64,000 bases of DNA from Rhizobium jaguaris. Its GTDB lineage: Bacteria; Pseudomonadota; Alphaproteobacteria; Rhizobiales; Rhizobiaceae. Numbering within the stretch: the stretch's first letter is position 1; each line of letters starts with the position of its first letter. The notes under the pieces are model-generated. The model did not search any database, was not told the DNA's origin, and was given only the letters and a program-made list of their open reading frames with translations. A program made the position numbers and the translations under genes. This document shows, piece by piece, positions 42,647-51,940 of this stretch. The DNA lies in the NCBI RefSeq assembly GCF_003627755.1, contig NZ_CP032695.1:248001-312000 (forward strand), in the 5' to 3' direction.

Positions 42647-43729
42647 TCAAAGTGCGGTGGCTAGGGAGGCGGCGTGTCGGTTCGATGTGTCTTTGGAATT
42701 GACCATTGCTTCGGCGAGCTGGCGGAAGGTGACAATCCCCACCGCTTCCCCCGACGATGAAACCACCGTGACCTCTCCGTCCGGCGCGGAGGCAAGGGCG
42801 CGCACGGCATCTTCGACCGTTGTGCCGGCCGCGATTGTCTGTCCACCCGGCCCGACGCCAGCGCGCAGCGGTGTCATTACAGCCTCCACTTGAACGACAC
42901 GTCCCCGGTTGACCTCCTTGACGAAGTTGGCGACATAGTCGTCGGCTGGCCTGAGGACGATGTCCTGGCTGGTGCCCTGCTGAATGATTTCGCCGTCACG
43001 CAGGATGGCGATCTGGTCGCCAAGGCGAAGCGCCTCGTCCAGATCATGGGTGATGAAGACGATGGTTTTCTTGATTTCCTTCTGGATGCCGAGAAGTACC
43101 GATTGCATGTCGGTGCGGATCAGCGGATCGAGCGCCGAATAGGCCTCGTCCATCAGCAGCACCGGCGCGTCATTGGCAAGCGCGCGGGCGAGGCCGACAC
43201 GCTGCTGCATACCTCCCGAGAGCTGATTGGGATATTTCTGCTCGAAGCCCTTCAGGCCGACGCGCTCCAGCCATTTCATGGCGATGTCGACGCTCTTTGC
43301 TCGCGCCATACTCTGCACTTCGAGCCCGTAAACGGTGTTGTCGAGCACGTTGCGGTGAGGAAGGAGGGCGAACTTCTGGAACACCATCGCTGTCTGATGC
43401 CGGCGAAACTCCCGCAGTTCGGCCTGGTTCATTTTGACGACATCGACGCCGTTGACGAGGACCTCACCGACCGTCGGATCGATCAGACGGTTGATATGCC
43501 GGATCAACGTAGACTTGCCGGAGCCCGAAAGCCCCATGATCACCTGGATGCAGCCGGACGGGACCTCGATATTGATATCCCGCAAACCCAGCACGTGACC
43601 GTGCTTTTCGTTGAGCTCGGCCTTGCTCAGGCCTTTCTTGACAGCATCCACATAGGCTTTGGCGTTCGGGCCGAAGATCTTATAGAGGTTGCGGACTTTG
43701 ATTCCGCCGAATTGATGATTATCAGCCAT
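42647..43729 (-). CDS. Glycine betaine/proline-betaine-type ABC transporter ATP-binding protein (ProV-like)
   Basis: 360 residues from the ATG at 43729 (MADNHQFGGIKVRNLYKIFG), which overlaps the permease stop by eight bases. The N-terminal VRNLYKIFGPNAKAYVDAVKKGLSK extension is typical of ProV/OpuAA. Walker A GLSGSGKST, signature QLSGGMQQRVGLARA and Walker B VLLMDEAYSALDP are intact. A C-terminal regulatory CBS-like part remains (MTPLRAGVGPGGQTIAAGTTVEDAVRALASA). It powers quaternary-amine import. Confidence 0.92.
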   Translation of the reverse strand: MADNHQFGGIKVRNLYKIFGPNAKAYVDAVKKGLSKAELNEKHGHVLGLRDINIEVPSGCIQVIMGLSGSGKSTLIRHINRLIDPTVGEVLVNGVDVVKMNQAELREFRRHQTAMVFQKFALLPHRNVLDNTVYGLEVQSMARAKSVDIAMKWLERVGLKGFEQKYPNQLSGGMQQRVGLARALANDAPVLLMDEAYSALDPLIRTDMQSVLLGIQKEIKKTIVFITHDLDEALRLGDQIAILRDGEIIQQGTSQDIVLRPADDYVANFVKEVNRGRVVQVEAVMTPLRAGVGPGGQTIAAGTTVEDAVRALASAPDGEVTVVSSSGEAVGIVTFRQLAEAMVNSKDTSNRHAASLATAL

Positions 43730-44609
43730 GGACGGTCTCCCGGTGTTTCTGGAGCCTCTTGCCATAGGCCTGGCTGACACGGTCGAAGATGATGGCGATG
43801 CCGACGATGGCAAGACCGTTGAAAATACCCAGCGTGAAATACTGATTGGCAATTGCCTTCAGAACCGGCTGGCCAAGCCCCTGCACGCCGATCATGGAGG
43901 CAATGACGACCATCGCCAACGCCATCATGATCGTTTGGTTGATGCCGGCCATGATGGTCGGAAGGGCGAGCGGCAATTGCACCTTGAAAAGTTTCTGCCA
44001 GTTCGACGATCCGAAAGCATCGGCTGCCTCGAGAACGTCCTTGTCGACGAGACGAATGCCAAGATCGGTCAGCCGGATCATCGGAGGGATGGCGTAGATG
44101 ACGACGGCGATCAGCCCCGGCACCTTGCCGATCCCGAGCAGCATGACGACCGGAATGAGATAGACGAAGCTCGGCATGGTCTGCATGACATCGAGAACGG
44201 GATTGACGAACCGCTGCATGCGGTCGGAGCGAGACATGACGATGCCGATCGGGATGCCGATGGCGATCGACAGAACGGTGCAGACAAAGATCATCGAGAT
44301 CGTGCGCATGGTGTCGTCCCACATGTCGAAATAGCCGATCAGCAGCAGCGTCAGGAGACAGCCGAGGACGACTTTCAGGCTGCGGCTTGCCGCCCACGCG
44401 ATGGCAAGGATGATCAAGGTGATGATTGGCCACGGCGTCTGCGTCATAAAGCGCTCCGAGGCAACCAGGAAATGCTGCAGAGGGGAGAAAAAGCTCTCGA
44501 TCGGGTCGCCGTAAGCGCGCGTAAAGGCGCGAAAGCCGTCGTCGATCGCCTTCTTCAGATTGCGCAGCGCGTCGTCGTCCATGTGCGGGAATTTATAAAA
44601 CCAATCCAT
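43722..44609 (-). CDS. Quaternary-amine ABC transporter permease (ProW-like)
   Basis: 295 residues. It has a long N-terminal cytosolic part, then about six membrane spans. The EAA-type loop reads DVLEAADAFGSSNWQKLFKVQLPLALPTIMAGINQTIMMAL, characteristic of ProW/OpuAB. It lies 97 bp downstream of the binding protein and overlaps the ATPase gene, forming a three-gene importer. Confidence 0.93.
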   Translation of the reverse strand: MDWFYKFPHMDDDALRNLKKAIDDGFRAFTRAYGDPIESFFSPLQHFLVASERFMTQTPWPIITLIILAIAWAASRSLKVVLGCLLTLLLIGYFDMWDDTMRTISMIFVCTVLSIAIGIPIGIVMSRSDRMQRFVNPVLDVMQTMPSFVYLIPVVMLLGIGKVPGLIAVVIYAIPPMIRLTDLGIRLVDKDVLEAADAFGSSNWQKLFKVQLPLALPTIMAGINQTIMMALAMVVIASMIGVQGLGQPVLKAIANQYFTLGIFNGLAIVGIAIIFDRVSQAYGKRLQKHRETVHG

Positions 44610-44706
44610 GTGGTTCCCCTTTATCTTTCGAGGCCGTAGCTCGTCTTTTTGATCTTATCGGCAGTTGGGAAGCGGTGCGCCTTCGGCGCACCGCATGATT
44701 TGGCGA

Positions 44707-45708
44707 CTATAATGAAGCTTCGATCTTCTTTGCCGCTTCCGGCGAAACCCACTTCGTCCAGACGTCCTTGTTATCCTTCAGGAAGTGCTTGGCACCATCT
44801 TCGCCGGAGGCCTGATTGTCGGTCATCCAGGCCATCAGCTTGTTGACGGTGTCGTTGCTCCAGGAGCGTTTCGAAAGGTAGCCCATGACGTCGGAGCCCG
44901 CTTTTTCCGAAAAGGATTTGGCTACGAGCGTCACGACGTGATCGACCGGCCATGCATTCGGCTTCGGATCAGGGCAGTCCGCGACGGTATTGCAGCGCTT
45001 CCATTCGGCCGCATCTTCTGGAACACCAGGTTGGAGCTTCACCATTGCGTATTTGCCGAGCAAGGCGGTCGGAGCCCAATAGTATCCGACCCAGCCTTCC
45101 TTGCGCTCGTATGCCTTGGCGATCGAGCCGTCCAGACCGGCGGCGGAGCCGGTGTCGACCAGCGTAAAGCCCGCCTTCTCGGCACCAAATGCTTTATAGA
45201 GCTGGGAGGTGACGACCGTGCCACCCCAACCCTGCGGACCGTTGAAAACGGCACCCTTCTTGGAATCTTCCGGATCGGGGAAGAGCTCCGGATGCTTCAA
45301 AACATCCGGAATGGTCTTGATGTCTGGATGTGCTTCAGCAAGATACTTGGGGATCCACCAGCCCTGAACACCGCCGTCGGGAAGCGGAGAGCCGACTTTG
45401 ACAATGCGACCTTCATCCGTTCCTTTCTTGACGACATCGGGGAGCAGGTCGATCCAGGCTTCGGGTGCGATATCCGGCTGGCCCTTTTCTGCCATGGACG
45501 TGATCGTCGGAACCGTGTCACCGACGGTGATCTCCGCACTGCAGCCATAACCCGCGTTGAGAATGATCTTGTCGAGGTTCGATAGAACCTCGGCACTCTG
45601 CCAGTTCATGCTGGCGATGGTAACGCTGCCGCATTCGGCGGCGCTTGCAATCGACGCTCCGCCGAAAAGGCCGAACATCAGGCAGGTAGACGCAAGTAGT
45701 TTTTTCAT
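44707..45708 (-). CDS. Quaternary-amine ABC transporter substrate-binding protein (ProX/OpuAC-like)
   Basis: 333 residues with signal peptide MKKLLASTCLMFGLFGGASIASA. The mature part is of the OpuAC fold (VTIASMNWQSAEVLSNLDKIILNAGYGCSAEIT; GWVGYYWAPTALLGKYAMVKL). Aromatic residues such as W210-type GYYWAPT usually form the cage for the trimethyl- or dimethylammonium group. It is the specificity component of the importer; proline betaine or hydroxyproline betaine is inferred from the neighbouring demethylases, but choline, glycine betaine or DMSP are possible. Confidence 0.9.
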   Translation of the reverse strand: MKKLLASTCLMFGLFGGASIASAAECGSVTIASMNWQSAEVLSNLDKIILNAGYGCSAEITVGDTVPTITSMAEKGQPDIAPEAWIDLLPDVVKKGTDEGRIVKVGSPLPDGGVQGWWIPKYLAEAHPDIKTIPDVLKHPELFPDPEDSKKGAVFNGPQGWGGTVVTSQLYKAFGAEKAGFTLVDTGSAAGLDGSIAKAYERKEGWVGYYWAPTALLGKYAMVKLQPGVPEDAAEWKRCNTVADCPDPKPNAWPVDHVVTLVAKSFSEKAGSDVMGYLSKRSWSNDTVNKLMAWMTDNQASGEDGAKHFLKDNKDVWTKWVSPEAAKKIEASL

Positions 45709-45775
45709 TGTTGTTCCCTCTTGTGCGGCATGCTGCTTGGGGGAGGGGCGCCGCGTTAGCCCACCCCAGCGGTCG

Positions 45776-46570
45776 TCAGGAGGCTCCTCCCATACTCACC
45801 GATTTTTTGAATGCTGCCGAAAGGCCTTCGGCGACGGCTGTGTCAAAGCCCGCAGTCCGCATGGACTCGATGGCCGCGGCCGTAGTGCCGCGATAGTCCA
45901 GAAATGCCTCCACAATGTCGTCGGGACTTTCTTCGCGTCGCTCCAGCATACGGCCGGCACCTATCAGCACCGTGTTGACTGCTCGCTGCGCAACATCTTT
46001 CTGCAAGCCTCGAGCGATTGCATCGCTCATCATCGCTGCGGCCAACAGAGCCGGAAATGCCGGCCCCGAACCTGTAAGGCCGGTCAGATAGTCAATGTCA
46101 GTCTCGCTTGCGACTTCGTCTTGCGTCCCACAGGCATCGAATATGGCCCGCACAATCTTGCGATCCGCTTCGCTGGCATGTTTCGACGCAATCCAGGGCG
46201 TATAGGATCTTGCGACTTCCGCGGCAGCATTCGGCAAGGCCCGCACCACGCGCTTGGTCTCATGGCGTACCGCCAATTGCTCCAGGCGAATTCCCGCCAT
46301 GACGGAGATGATGAGCTTGTCGTGCGCATTGACGGTGAGGGCAGGCCAGTCGGCCGGCCGGACAGAGAGAACGATCACATCCGATCGATCGACGAGCGCC
46401 TGATTGTTTGCGGTCCAGAAAGAACCGGAAAAGCGGGCCGGCTGCTCCCGCCGATGTGAGAGGGAGAGGTGTTCAGGTGCGATCAGGCCGGCATCAAGAA
46501 GCGAACCGGCAATCGCCCCACCGAGCCAGCCGGCGCCGCCGATGATGCCAATATGCAATGAACCGTCCAT
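45776..46570 (-). CDS. Pyrroline-5-carboxylate reductase family (ProC-like) NAD(P)H oxidoreductase
   Basis: 264 residues from the ATG at 46570, preceded by AAAGGAAAGGCGGAG and 14 bases after the TetR stop. A Rossmann GIIGGAGWLGGAIAGSLL motif opens the protein; the C-terminal helical domain has YLTGLTGSGPAFPALLAAAMMSDAIARGL, the ProC dimerisation signature. Canonical ProC reduces Δ1-pyrroline-5-carboxylate to proline; here it may handle a related cyclic imine of the betaine pathway. It is cotranscribed with the TetR gene. Confidence 0.87.
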   Translation of the reverse strand: MDGSLHIGIIGGAGWLGGAIAGSLLDAGLIAPEHLSLSHRREQPARFSGSFWTANNQALVDRSDVIVLSVRPADWPALTVNAHDKLIISVMAGIRLEQLAVRHETKRVVRALPNAAAEVARSYTPWIASKHASEADRKIVRAIFDACGTQDEVASETDIDYLTGLTGSGPAFPALLAAAMMSDAIARGLQKDVAQRAVNTVLIGAGRMLERREESPDDIVEAFLDYRGTTAAAIESMRTAGFDTAVAEGLSAAFKKSVSMGGAS

Positions 46571-46584
46571 CTCCGCCTTTCCTT

Positions 46585-47214
46585 TCAATCGGGCTTGTAG
46601 CCATGACGCGCAAAAAAGCGGTCGAGCTCTCTTTGCTGAGGCACCTCGCCGGTGTAGATGGCGATATATTCGGGGATGCGCTTCATGCGCATCGTGATGT
46701 CTTCCTTCGATTGCATCGAAATGTAACCGATCTGGACGAGATAGGTCGTACGGGCGCGGACATCAGCCGGGTTCTCGTCGTAACCGAACCGGAGAAACAT
46801 CCGCTTCAGGGCATCGAGCCGCACTTGATCGGCTTTCTGGACTTCGGAGAGAATATCCTCTGACTGAAGTGCCCAACTCCGCACCGCGAACTCGAATTTC
46901 GAGTCGAATAGGTTTCTGTCGAGCCAGCAATCAAAAACGTTGAGCATCGCCTCGGCAAGCGATTCTGCGTAAGCTTCGGATTGCCTGATGATGCCTCCGG
47001 TGTTCCCTTCCCGCCAGCGGGCGAGCAGTCCTGCCAACAACTCCTCGCGGTCCTTGAAGAACCAGTAGAAGCTGGTGCGGGAAAGGTTCAGCCTTTTTGC
47101 AAGCGGCAGGATCTTCACTGAATCCACGCCCGATTCCAGCAGAGAATCGTAAGCGGCTTCTAACCAACCCTCCTGGGAGCCGCGCCAGCCGCTGTCGTTC
47201 AAAATTTGTTCCAT
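46585..47214 (-). CDS. TetR-family transcriptional regulator
   Basis: 209 residues. N-terminal HTH: WLEAAYDSLLESGVDSVKILPLAKRLNLSRTSFYWFFKDREELLAGLLARW. The C-terminal ligand domain is not recognised. Divergent from the OYE/cupin/ETF operon with two ATGTACAT palindromes between, and upstream of proC-like. It probably represses one or both of these transcription units until a betaine-derived inducer binds. Confidence 0.92.
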   Translation of the reverse strand: MEQILNDSGWRGSQEGWLEAAYDSLLESGVDSVKILPLAKRLNLSRTSFYWFFKDREELLAGLLARWREGNTGGIIRQSEAYAESLAEAMLNVFDCWLDRNLFDSKFEFAVRSWALQSEDILSEVQKADQVRLDALKRMFLRFGYDENPADVRARTTYLVQIGYISMQSKEDITMRMKRIPEYIAIYTGEVPQQRELDRFFARHGYKPD

Positions 47215-47252
47215 GAGTCATTTCCTAACAAAAATCCAAACTCGATTCAATA

Positions 47253-47266
47253 AAAATGTACATCTA
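47253..47266. promoter_or_regulatory. ATGTACAT palindrome, copy 1 (candidate TetR operator)
   Basis: ATGTACAT at 47256-47263 within AAAATGTACAT, in the divergent TetR/OYE promoter region; a longer copy is 52 bp away. Confidence 0.5.
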
Positions 47267-47305
47267 TGTCCATAATGTAGACTTCATTGTTTTCATCGTT
47301 GACAC

Positions 47306-47317
47306 AAATGTACATTT
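47306..47317. promoter_or_regulatory. AAATGTACATTT palindrome, copy 2 (candidate TetR operator)
   Basis: A perfect 12-bp palindrome, 43 bases before the OYE start, positioned to block the plus-strand promoter. Shares ATGTACAT with copy 1. Confidence 0.55.
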
Positions 47318-47359
47318 TAGCTTAGCGTCGAGAGCAAGCCATAAACCGGAGCCCGGCAC

Positions 47360-49396
47360 ATGTCGAACGATCCTCTGCTTCAGCCCTATCAGCTTAAGCA
47401 TCTTACTCTGCGCAACCGCATCATCGTGACCTCGCATGAGCCAGCCTATCCGGAGGATGGTATGCCGAAGGAGCGGTATCGTGCCTATACGGTGGAGAGG
47501 GCGAAGGGCGGTGTCGCTCTGACGATGACTGCGGGTTCGGCGGCCGTCTCTCGCGATAGCCCGCCCGTGTTCAACAATCTGCTTGCCTATAAGGACGAAA
47601 TCGTTCCCTGGATCAGAGACATGACCGACGCCGTTCACGAGCACGGGGCGGCAATCATGATCCAGCTTACCCATCTTGGGCGCCGCACGCGTTGGGACAA
47701 AGGCGACTGGCTCCCGGTCGTCGCCCCGTCCCATCACCGCGAAGCTTCGCACCGGGCGTTCCCTAAAAAGATCGAGGACTGGGACATCGAACGCATCATC
47801 AAGGATTTCGCCGACGCTGCCGAGCGCATGAAGGCCGGCGGCATGGATGGTGTGGAACTGGAGGCCTATGGTCATCTGATCGATCAGTTCGCGTCGCCGC
47901 TGACCAATGAACTCGACGGTCCCTACGGCGGTCCGCTAGAAAATCGCCTCCGCTTCTGCCTGGATGTGTTTAGGGCAATCCGAAAAAGAGTAGGCGACGA
48001 GTTCATCCTAGGCGTTCGCTATACCGCGGACGAGCGTCTTCCCGGCGGAACCGACAAGGCCGACGGCCTGGCGATTTCCAAATTGCTCAAGGAGAGCGGC
48101 CTCATTGACTATCTCAACGTCATTCGAGGCCATATCGACACCGATCCGGGTCTCACCGACGTCATTCCGATCCAGGGCATGGCAAACTCGCCACATCTCG
48201 ACTTCGCAGGCGAAATCCGCGCGGCGACGAACTTCCCGACGTTCCATGCGGGCAAGATCCCGGACGTCGCGACCGCCCGCCATGCCATCGCGGCCGGAAA
48301 GGTCGACATGATCGGAATGACCCGCGCGCATATGACGGATCCGCATATCGTACGGAAGATCATGGAGAAACGCGAGGAAGACATTCGGCCATGTGTCGGC
48401 GCAAATTACTGTCTTGACCGCATCTATCAAGGCGGCATGGCGTTCTGCATTCATAACGCGGCAACCGGACGCGAGCAGACGATGCCGCACATCGTGGAGA
48501 AAGCCGAAGTCCGCAAGAAGGTCGTCATCGTCGGCGCCGGTCCGGCTGGCCTTGAGGCGGCCCGTGTGTCGGCCGAACGCGGTCATGACGTGGTCGTCTT
48601 TGAAGCCGCGAACGACGCCGGCGGCCAGATCCGCCTGACGGCGCAGAGCGAACGTCGACGAGAGATGATCAGCATCATCGACTGGCGCATGTGCCAATGC
48701 GAAAAGCACGGCGTGACCTTTCACTTCAACACTTGGGCTGACGCAGAGACGGTCATCGCAAAGGAACCCGATGTCGTTATCATCGCGACCGGCGGCCTAC
48801 CGCACACCGACATACTGACGAAGGGCAACGAGCTGGTCGTTTCCTCCTGGGACATCATCTCCGGCGATGTGAAACCCGGCACAAATGTCCTTGTCTTTGA
48901 CGATGCGGGCGATCATGCGGGACTGCAGGCAGCCGAGTTCATTGCGAAGGCTGGCGCAAAAGTCGAAATCATGACGCCTGACCGGTCATTCGCGCCTGAG
49001 GTCATGGCAATGAATCTCGTGCCCTATATGCGCTCGCTGCAGAAGCTCGATGCGACCTTCACGGTGACGTTCCGGCTGGAATCGGCCGAAAAGCAAGGCA
49101 ATCAGATCATCGCCAATGTCGGCAGCGACTACGGCGGGGTTTCCAAGCAGCGTGTTGTGGACCAGATCGTCGTGAACCACGGTACCATTCCGCTCGATGA
49201 ACTCTATTTCGAACTGAAGCCGTTATCGAGAAATCTCGGCGAGACCTCTTACGATCAGCTTTTGGCGGGCAAGCCTCAATCGGTCACGCGCAACGCCGAA
49301 GGCAAATTCCAGCTATTCCGGATTGGCGATGCCGTCGCAGCCCGCAATACCCATGCGGCGATCTATGACGGCCTTCGGATCGCGAAGGATATCTGA
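47360..49396 (+). CDS. OYE-family N-demethylase-like FMN/FAD oxidoreductase (DgcA type)
   Basis: 678 residues; FMN barrel, Fe-S segment and FAD fold as in the gene at 40415. It starts LLQPYQLKHLTLRNRIIVTSHEPAYPEDGMPKERY. The cluster motif reads CVGANYCLDRIYQGGMAFC, with alanine at the usual second cysteine, a pattern I associate with dimethylglycine-demethylase-like DgcA proteins. FAD motif: VVIVGAGPAGLEAARVSAERGH. First gene of the plus-strand operon with cupin, etfBA, DapA and FAD-oxidase genes; electrons from demethylation could pass to the ETF. ATG follows GGAG. Confidence 0.87.
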   Translation: MSNDPLLQPYQLKHLTLRNRIIVTSHEPAYPEDGMPKERYRAYTVERAKGGVALTMTAGSAAVSRDSPPVFNNLLAYKDEIVPWIRDMTDAVHEHGAAIMIQLTHLGRRTRWDKGDWLPVVAPSHHREASHRAFPKKIEDWDIERIIKDFADAAERMKAGGMDGVELEAYGHLIDQFASPLTNELDGPYGGPLENRLRFCLDVFRAIRKRVGDEFILGVRYTADERLPGGTDKADGLAISKLLKESGLIDYLNVIRGHIDTDPGLTDVIPIQGMANSPHLDFAGEIRAATNFPTFHAGKIPDVATARHAIAAGKVDMIGMTRAHMTDPHIVRKIMEKREEDIRPCVGANYCLDRIYQGGMAFCIHNAATGREQTMPHIVEKAEVRKKVVIVGAGPAGLEAARVSAERGHDVVVFEAANDAGGQIRLTAQSERRREMISIIDWRMCQCEKHGVTFHFNTWADAETVIAKEPDVVIIATGGLPHTDILTKGNELVVSSWDIISGDVKPGTNVLVFDDAGDHAGLQAAEFIAKAGAKVEIMTPDRSFAPEVMAMNLVPYMRSLQKLDATFTVTFRLESAEKQGNQIIANVGSDYGGVSKQRVVDQIVVNHGTIPLDELYFELKPLSRNLGETSYDQLLAGKPQSVTRNAEGKFQLFRIGDAVAARNTHAAIYDGLRIAKDI

Positions 49397-49443
49397 GATC
49401 TGGGGACCGATTGCACCCAGCCGATATGATGAGGAACCAGCAA

Positions 49444-50082
49444 ATGGCAGAACGCAGCGATCAGCTACAGCGATTTGTCGACGCGGCATTCGCAGCCTTC
49501 GACCGTCATTCGCGCGAAATACAGGCTCGCCGGTCGGTTCTGCAGATATTTTCGCGGCTTGAGACGCCTGGGGAACGGAGGCGAGGCGAGGGAAGCCAGC
49601 TCCCCGTCTGCTCGCACCTGTCGACGGCACTTGCGATCGAAACCGGCTCCGATCATTTGCAGCGAATGATCGCCCGATTTCAGGCCATCGAACCGCTATT
49701 GATATGGCGACGCCGCGAAGATTCATCCGGCACGTCAAGCGAGAACTTCGAGGAAGGCCACGCAAACGCAATGATCGTCGGCCCCGGCGGGCTGGAGGAG
49801 CGGTCAGATGCCTGGATCGGCGTCACCCTTATGGCACCAGGGGTACGCTACCCCGATCATGGCCATGCTCCGGAAGAAGTCTATTTGGTGTTGTCGCAAG
49901 GCGAATTCCAACACGGAACCTCCGAATGGTTCAGTCCCGGCATTGGCGGATCCTTCTATAATCCGCCCGGTATCAAACACGCCATGCGATCCGCAGAAAC
50001 ACCACTCTTTGCGTTCTGGGCGCTTCTGCCAGATCAGACGCATGAACCTATTTCTGCCGCTCGCGGTTCAACAGACAGGTGA
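49444..50082 (+). CDS. Cupin-type DMSP-lyase-family protein (DddL/DddQ-like)
   Basis: 212 residues. A helical N-terminal part (1-100) is followed by a cupin barrel with H139-x-H141-x3-E145-x-Y147 ([14 protein letters not shown]) and H179 (PPGIKHAM), the metal ligands and tyrosine seen in cupin DMSP lyases, which split dimethylsulfoniopropionate into DMS and acrylate. ATG 49444 follows GAGGA. Its place inside a betaine-demethylation operon raises the possibility of another sulfonium or ammonium substrate. The family call is good; the substrate is inferred. Confidence 0.8.
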   Translation: MAERSDQLQRFVDAAFAAFDRHSREIQARRSVLQIFSRLETPGERRRGEGSQLPVCSHLSTALAIETGSDHLQRMIARFQAIEPLLIWRRREDSSGTSSENFEEGHANAMIVGPGGLEERSDAWIGVTLMAPGVRYPDHGHAPEEVYLVLSQGEFQHGTSEWFSPGIGGSFYNPPGIKHAMRSAETPLFAFWALLPDQTHEPISAARGSTDR

Positions 50083-50087
50083 AGGCC

Positions 50088-50837
50088 ATGAAGATTCTCG
50101 TCCCCGTGAAGCGGGTTGTTGATTACAACGTCAAGATACGCGTGAAGCCGGATGGCACCGGCGTCGAGCTTGCGAATGTGAAGATGTCGATGAACCCGTT
50201 CGACGAGATTTCGGTTGAGGAAGCGCTGCGGCTGAAGGAAGCCGGCAAGGCGGAGGAAGTGGTGGTCGTCTCGATCGGCCCGGCCAAGGCGGAAGAAACG
50301 CTGCGCACCGCGCTCGCCATGGGCGCCGACCGGGCGATCCTGGTCGAGACCGACGATGCCGTCGAACCGCTGGCCGTGGCGAAGATCCTCAAGGGCGTTG
50401 CGGATGCCGAACAGCCGGGCCTGATCATCGTCGGCAAGCAGGCGATCGACGACGATTCGAACCAGACCGGCCAGATGCTGGCAGCCCTGCTCGGCTCGGC
50501 GCAGGCAACCTTTGCCTCGAAGATCGAGATCGGCGAGGGAAGCGCACAGGTGACCCGCGAAGTCGACGGCGGCCTGCAGACGATCGAGATCAAGCTTCCG
50601 GCCGTGGTCACCACCGATCTTCGTCTCAACGAGCCGCGCTATGCCTCGCTGCCGAACATCATGAAGGCGAAGAAGAAGCCGCTCGACAAGAAGGCGCCTG
50701 CCGACTTCGGCGTCTCGACGACACCGCGCTTGAAAGTATTGAAGACGGAAGAGCCGGGCGGCCGCAAGGCGGGCGTCAAGGTCAAGTCGGTCGCCGAGCT
50801 TGTCGAAAAGCTTAAAGTCGAAGCCGGCGTGCTCTGA
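50088..50837 (+). CDS. etfB: Electron transfer flavoprotein beta subunit
   Basis: 249 residues beginning [19 protein letters not shown]. The family signatures [42 protein letters not shown] and [26 protein letters not shown] are present. Together with EtfA it accepts electrons from flavoprotein dehydrogenases and passes them to ETF-quinone oxidoreductase. It lies in the demethylase operon, five bases after the cupin stop, so it probably serves the OYE-type demethylase and/or FAD oxidase. The housekeeping copy is presumably elsewhere. Confidence 0.95.
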   Translation: MKILVPVKRVVDYNVKIRVKPDGTGVELANVKMSMNPFDEISVEEALRLKEAGKAEEVVVVSIGPAKAEETLRTALAMGADRAILVETDDAVEPLAVAKILKGVADAEQPGLIIVGKQAIDDDSNQTGQMLAALLGSAQATFASKIEIGEGSAQVTREVDGGLQTIEIKLPAVVTTDLRLNEPRYASLPNIMKAKKKPLDKKAPADFGVSTTPRLKVLKTEEPGGRKAGVKVKSVAELVEKLKVEAGVL

Positions 50838-50861
50838 GAATCCAGAAAGGGAGATATTACC

Positions 50862-51791
50862 ATGACCATTCTTCTTCTGGCTGACCACGACAATTCAAGC
50901 CTTTCCGACCAGACCGCCAAGGCGCTGACGGCAGCTTCCAAGATCGGCAGCGATATCCATGTGCTCGTCGCCGGCAAGGACGCCAAGGCCGCCGCCGATG
51001 CCGCCGCGAAACTTTCCGGCGTTTCCAAGGTGCTGCTGGCCGAAAGCGACGAGCTTGCCAACAATCTCGCCGAGCCGCTCGCCGATCTCATCGTGTCGCT
51101 GGCGGCAGGCTACGACACCATCATCACGGCGGCCACCTCGGTCGGCAAAAACGTCATGCCGCGCGTGGCAGCCCTGCTCGATGTCGCCCAGGTCTCGGAA
51201 ATCATCGAGGTGATCTCTGCCGATACCTTCAAGCGTCCGATCTATGCCGGCAACGCCATCCAGACGGTGCAGGCGACCGACGCCAAGAAGGTCATCACCG
51301 TGCGCACGGCCTCTTTCGCCTCGGCTCCGGAAGGCGGTTCGGCCGCTGTCGAGGCGATCCCGGCGGTGGCCAATCCCGGTCTTTCGACCTTCGTCAGGGA
51401 CGCGCTGTCGACGTCCGATCGTCCGGAACTGACCTCGGCGAAGATCATCATCTCCGGCGGTCGCGCACTCGGTTCGGCGGAAAAGTTCCGCGAGGTTATC
51501 CTGCCGGTGGCCGACAAGCTCGGTGCCGCCGTCGGCGCCTCGCGCGCCGCCGTCGATGCCGGCTACGCGCCGAACGACTGGCAGGTGGGCCAGACCGGCA
51601 AGGTCGTCGCACCGCAGCTCTATATCGCCTGCGGCATTTCCGGCGCCATCCAGCATCTGGCCGGCATGAAGGATTCGAAAGTCATCGTCGCCATCAACAA
51701 GGATGAAGAGGCCCCGATCTTCCAGATCGCCGACTACGGCCTGGTCGCCGATCTCTTCGAGGCCCTGCCGGAACTCGAAAAGGCGCTGTGA
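50862..51791 (+). CDS. etfA: Electron transfer flavoprotein alpha subunit
   Basis: 309 residues. The C-terminal FAD domain is intact: [62 protein letters not shown] and [24 protein letters not shown]. It starts 24 bp after etfB with GAAAGGGAGA as ribosome site. Forms the ETF heterodimer. Confidence 0.96.
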   Translation: MTILLLADHDNSSLSDQTAKALTAASKIGSDIHVLVAGKDAKAAADAAAKLSGVSKVLLAESDELANNLAEPLADLIVSLAAGYDTIITAATSVGKNVMPRVAALLDVAQVSEIIEVISADTFKRPIYAGNAIQTVQATDAKKVITVRTASFASAPEGGSAAVEAIPAVANPGLSTFVRDALSTSDRPELTSAKIIISGGRALGSAEKFREVILPVADKLGAAVGASRAAVDAGYAPNDWQVGQTGKVVAPQLYIACGISGAIQHLAGMKDSKVIVAINKDEEAPIFQIADYGLVADLFEALPELEKAL

Positions 51792-51940
51792 TATCGGAAT
51801 GACCGACGCCAGCGAGCCGTCTGAACGCGAGGAAAGCCGCCGCGCGCAACGAGAGCCCGGCTCACGCGCACGGCGAATGCACCCAATTCCAAGACAACCC
51901 GGCCTGATCTCTGTGACGTCGAAAACCGCGGATCTCTAAA

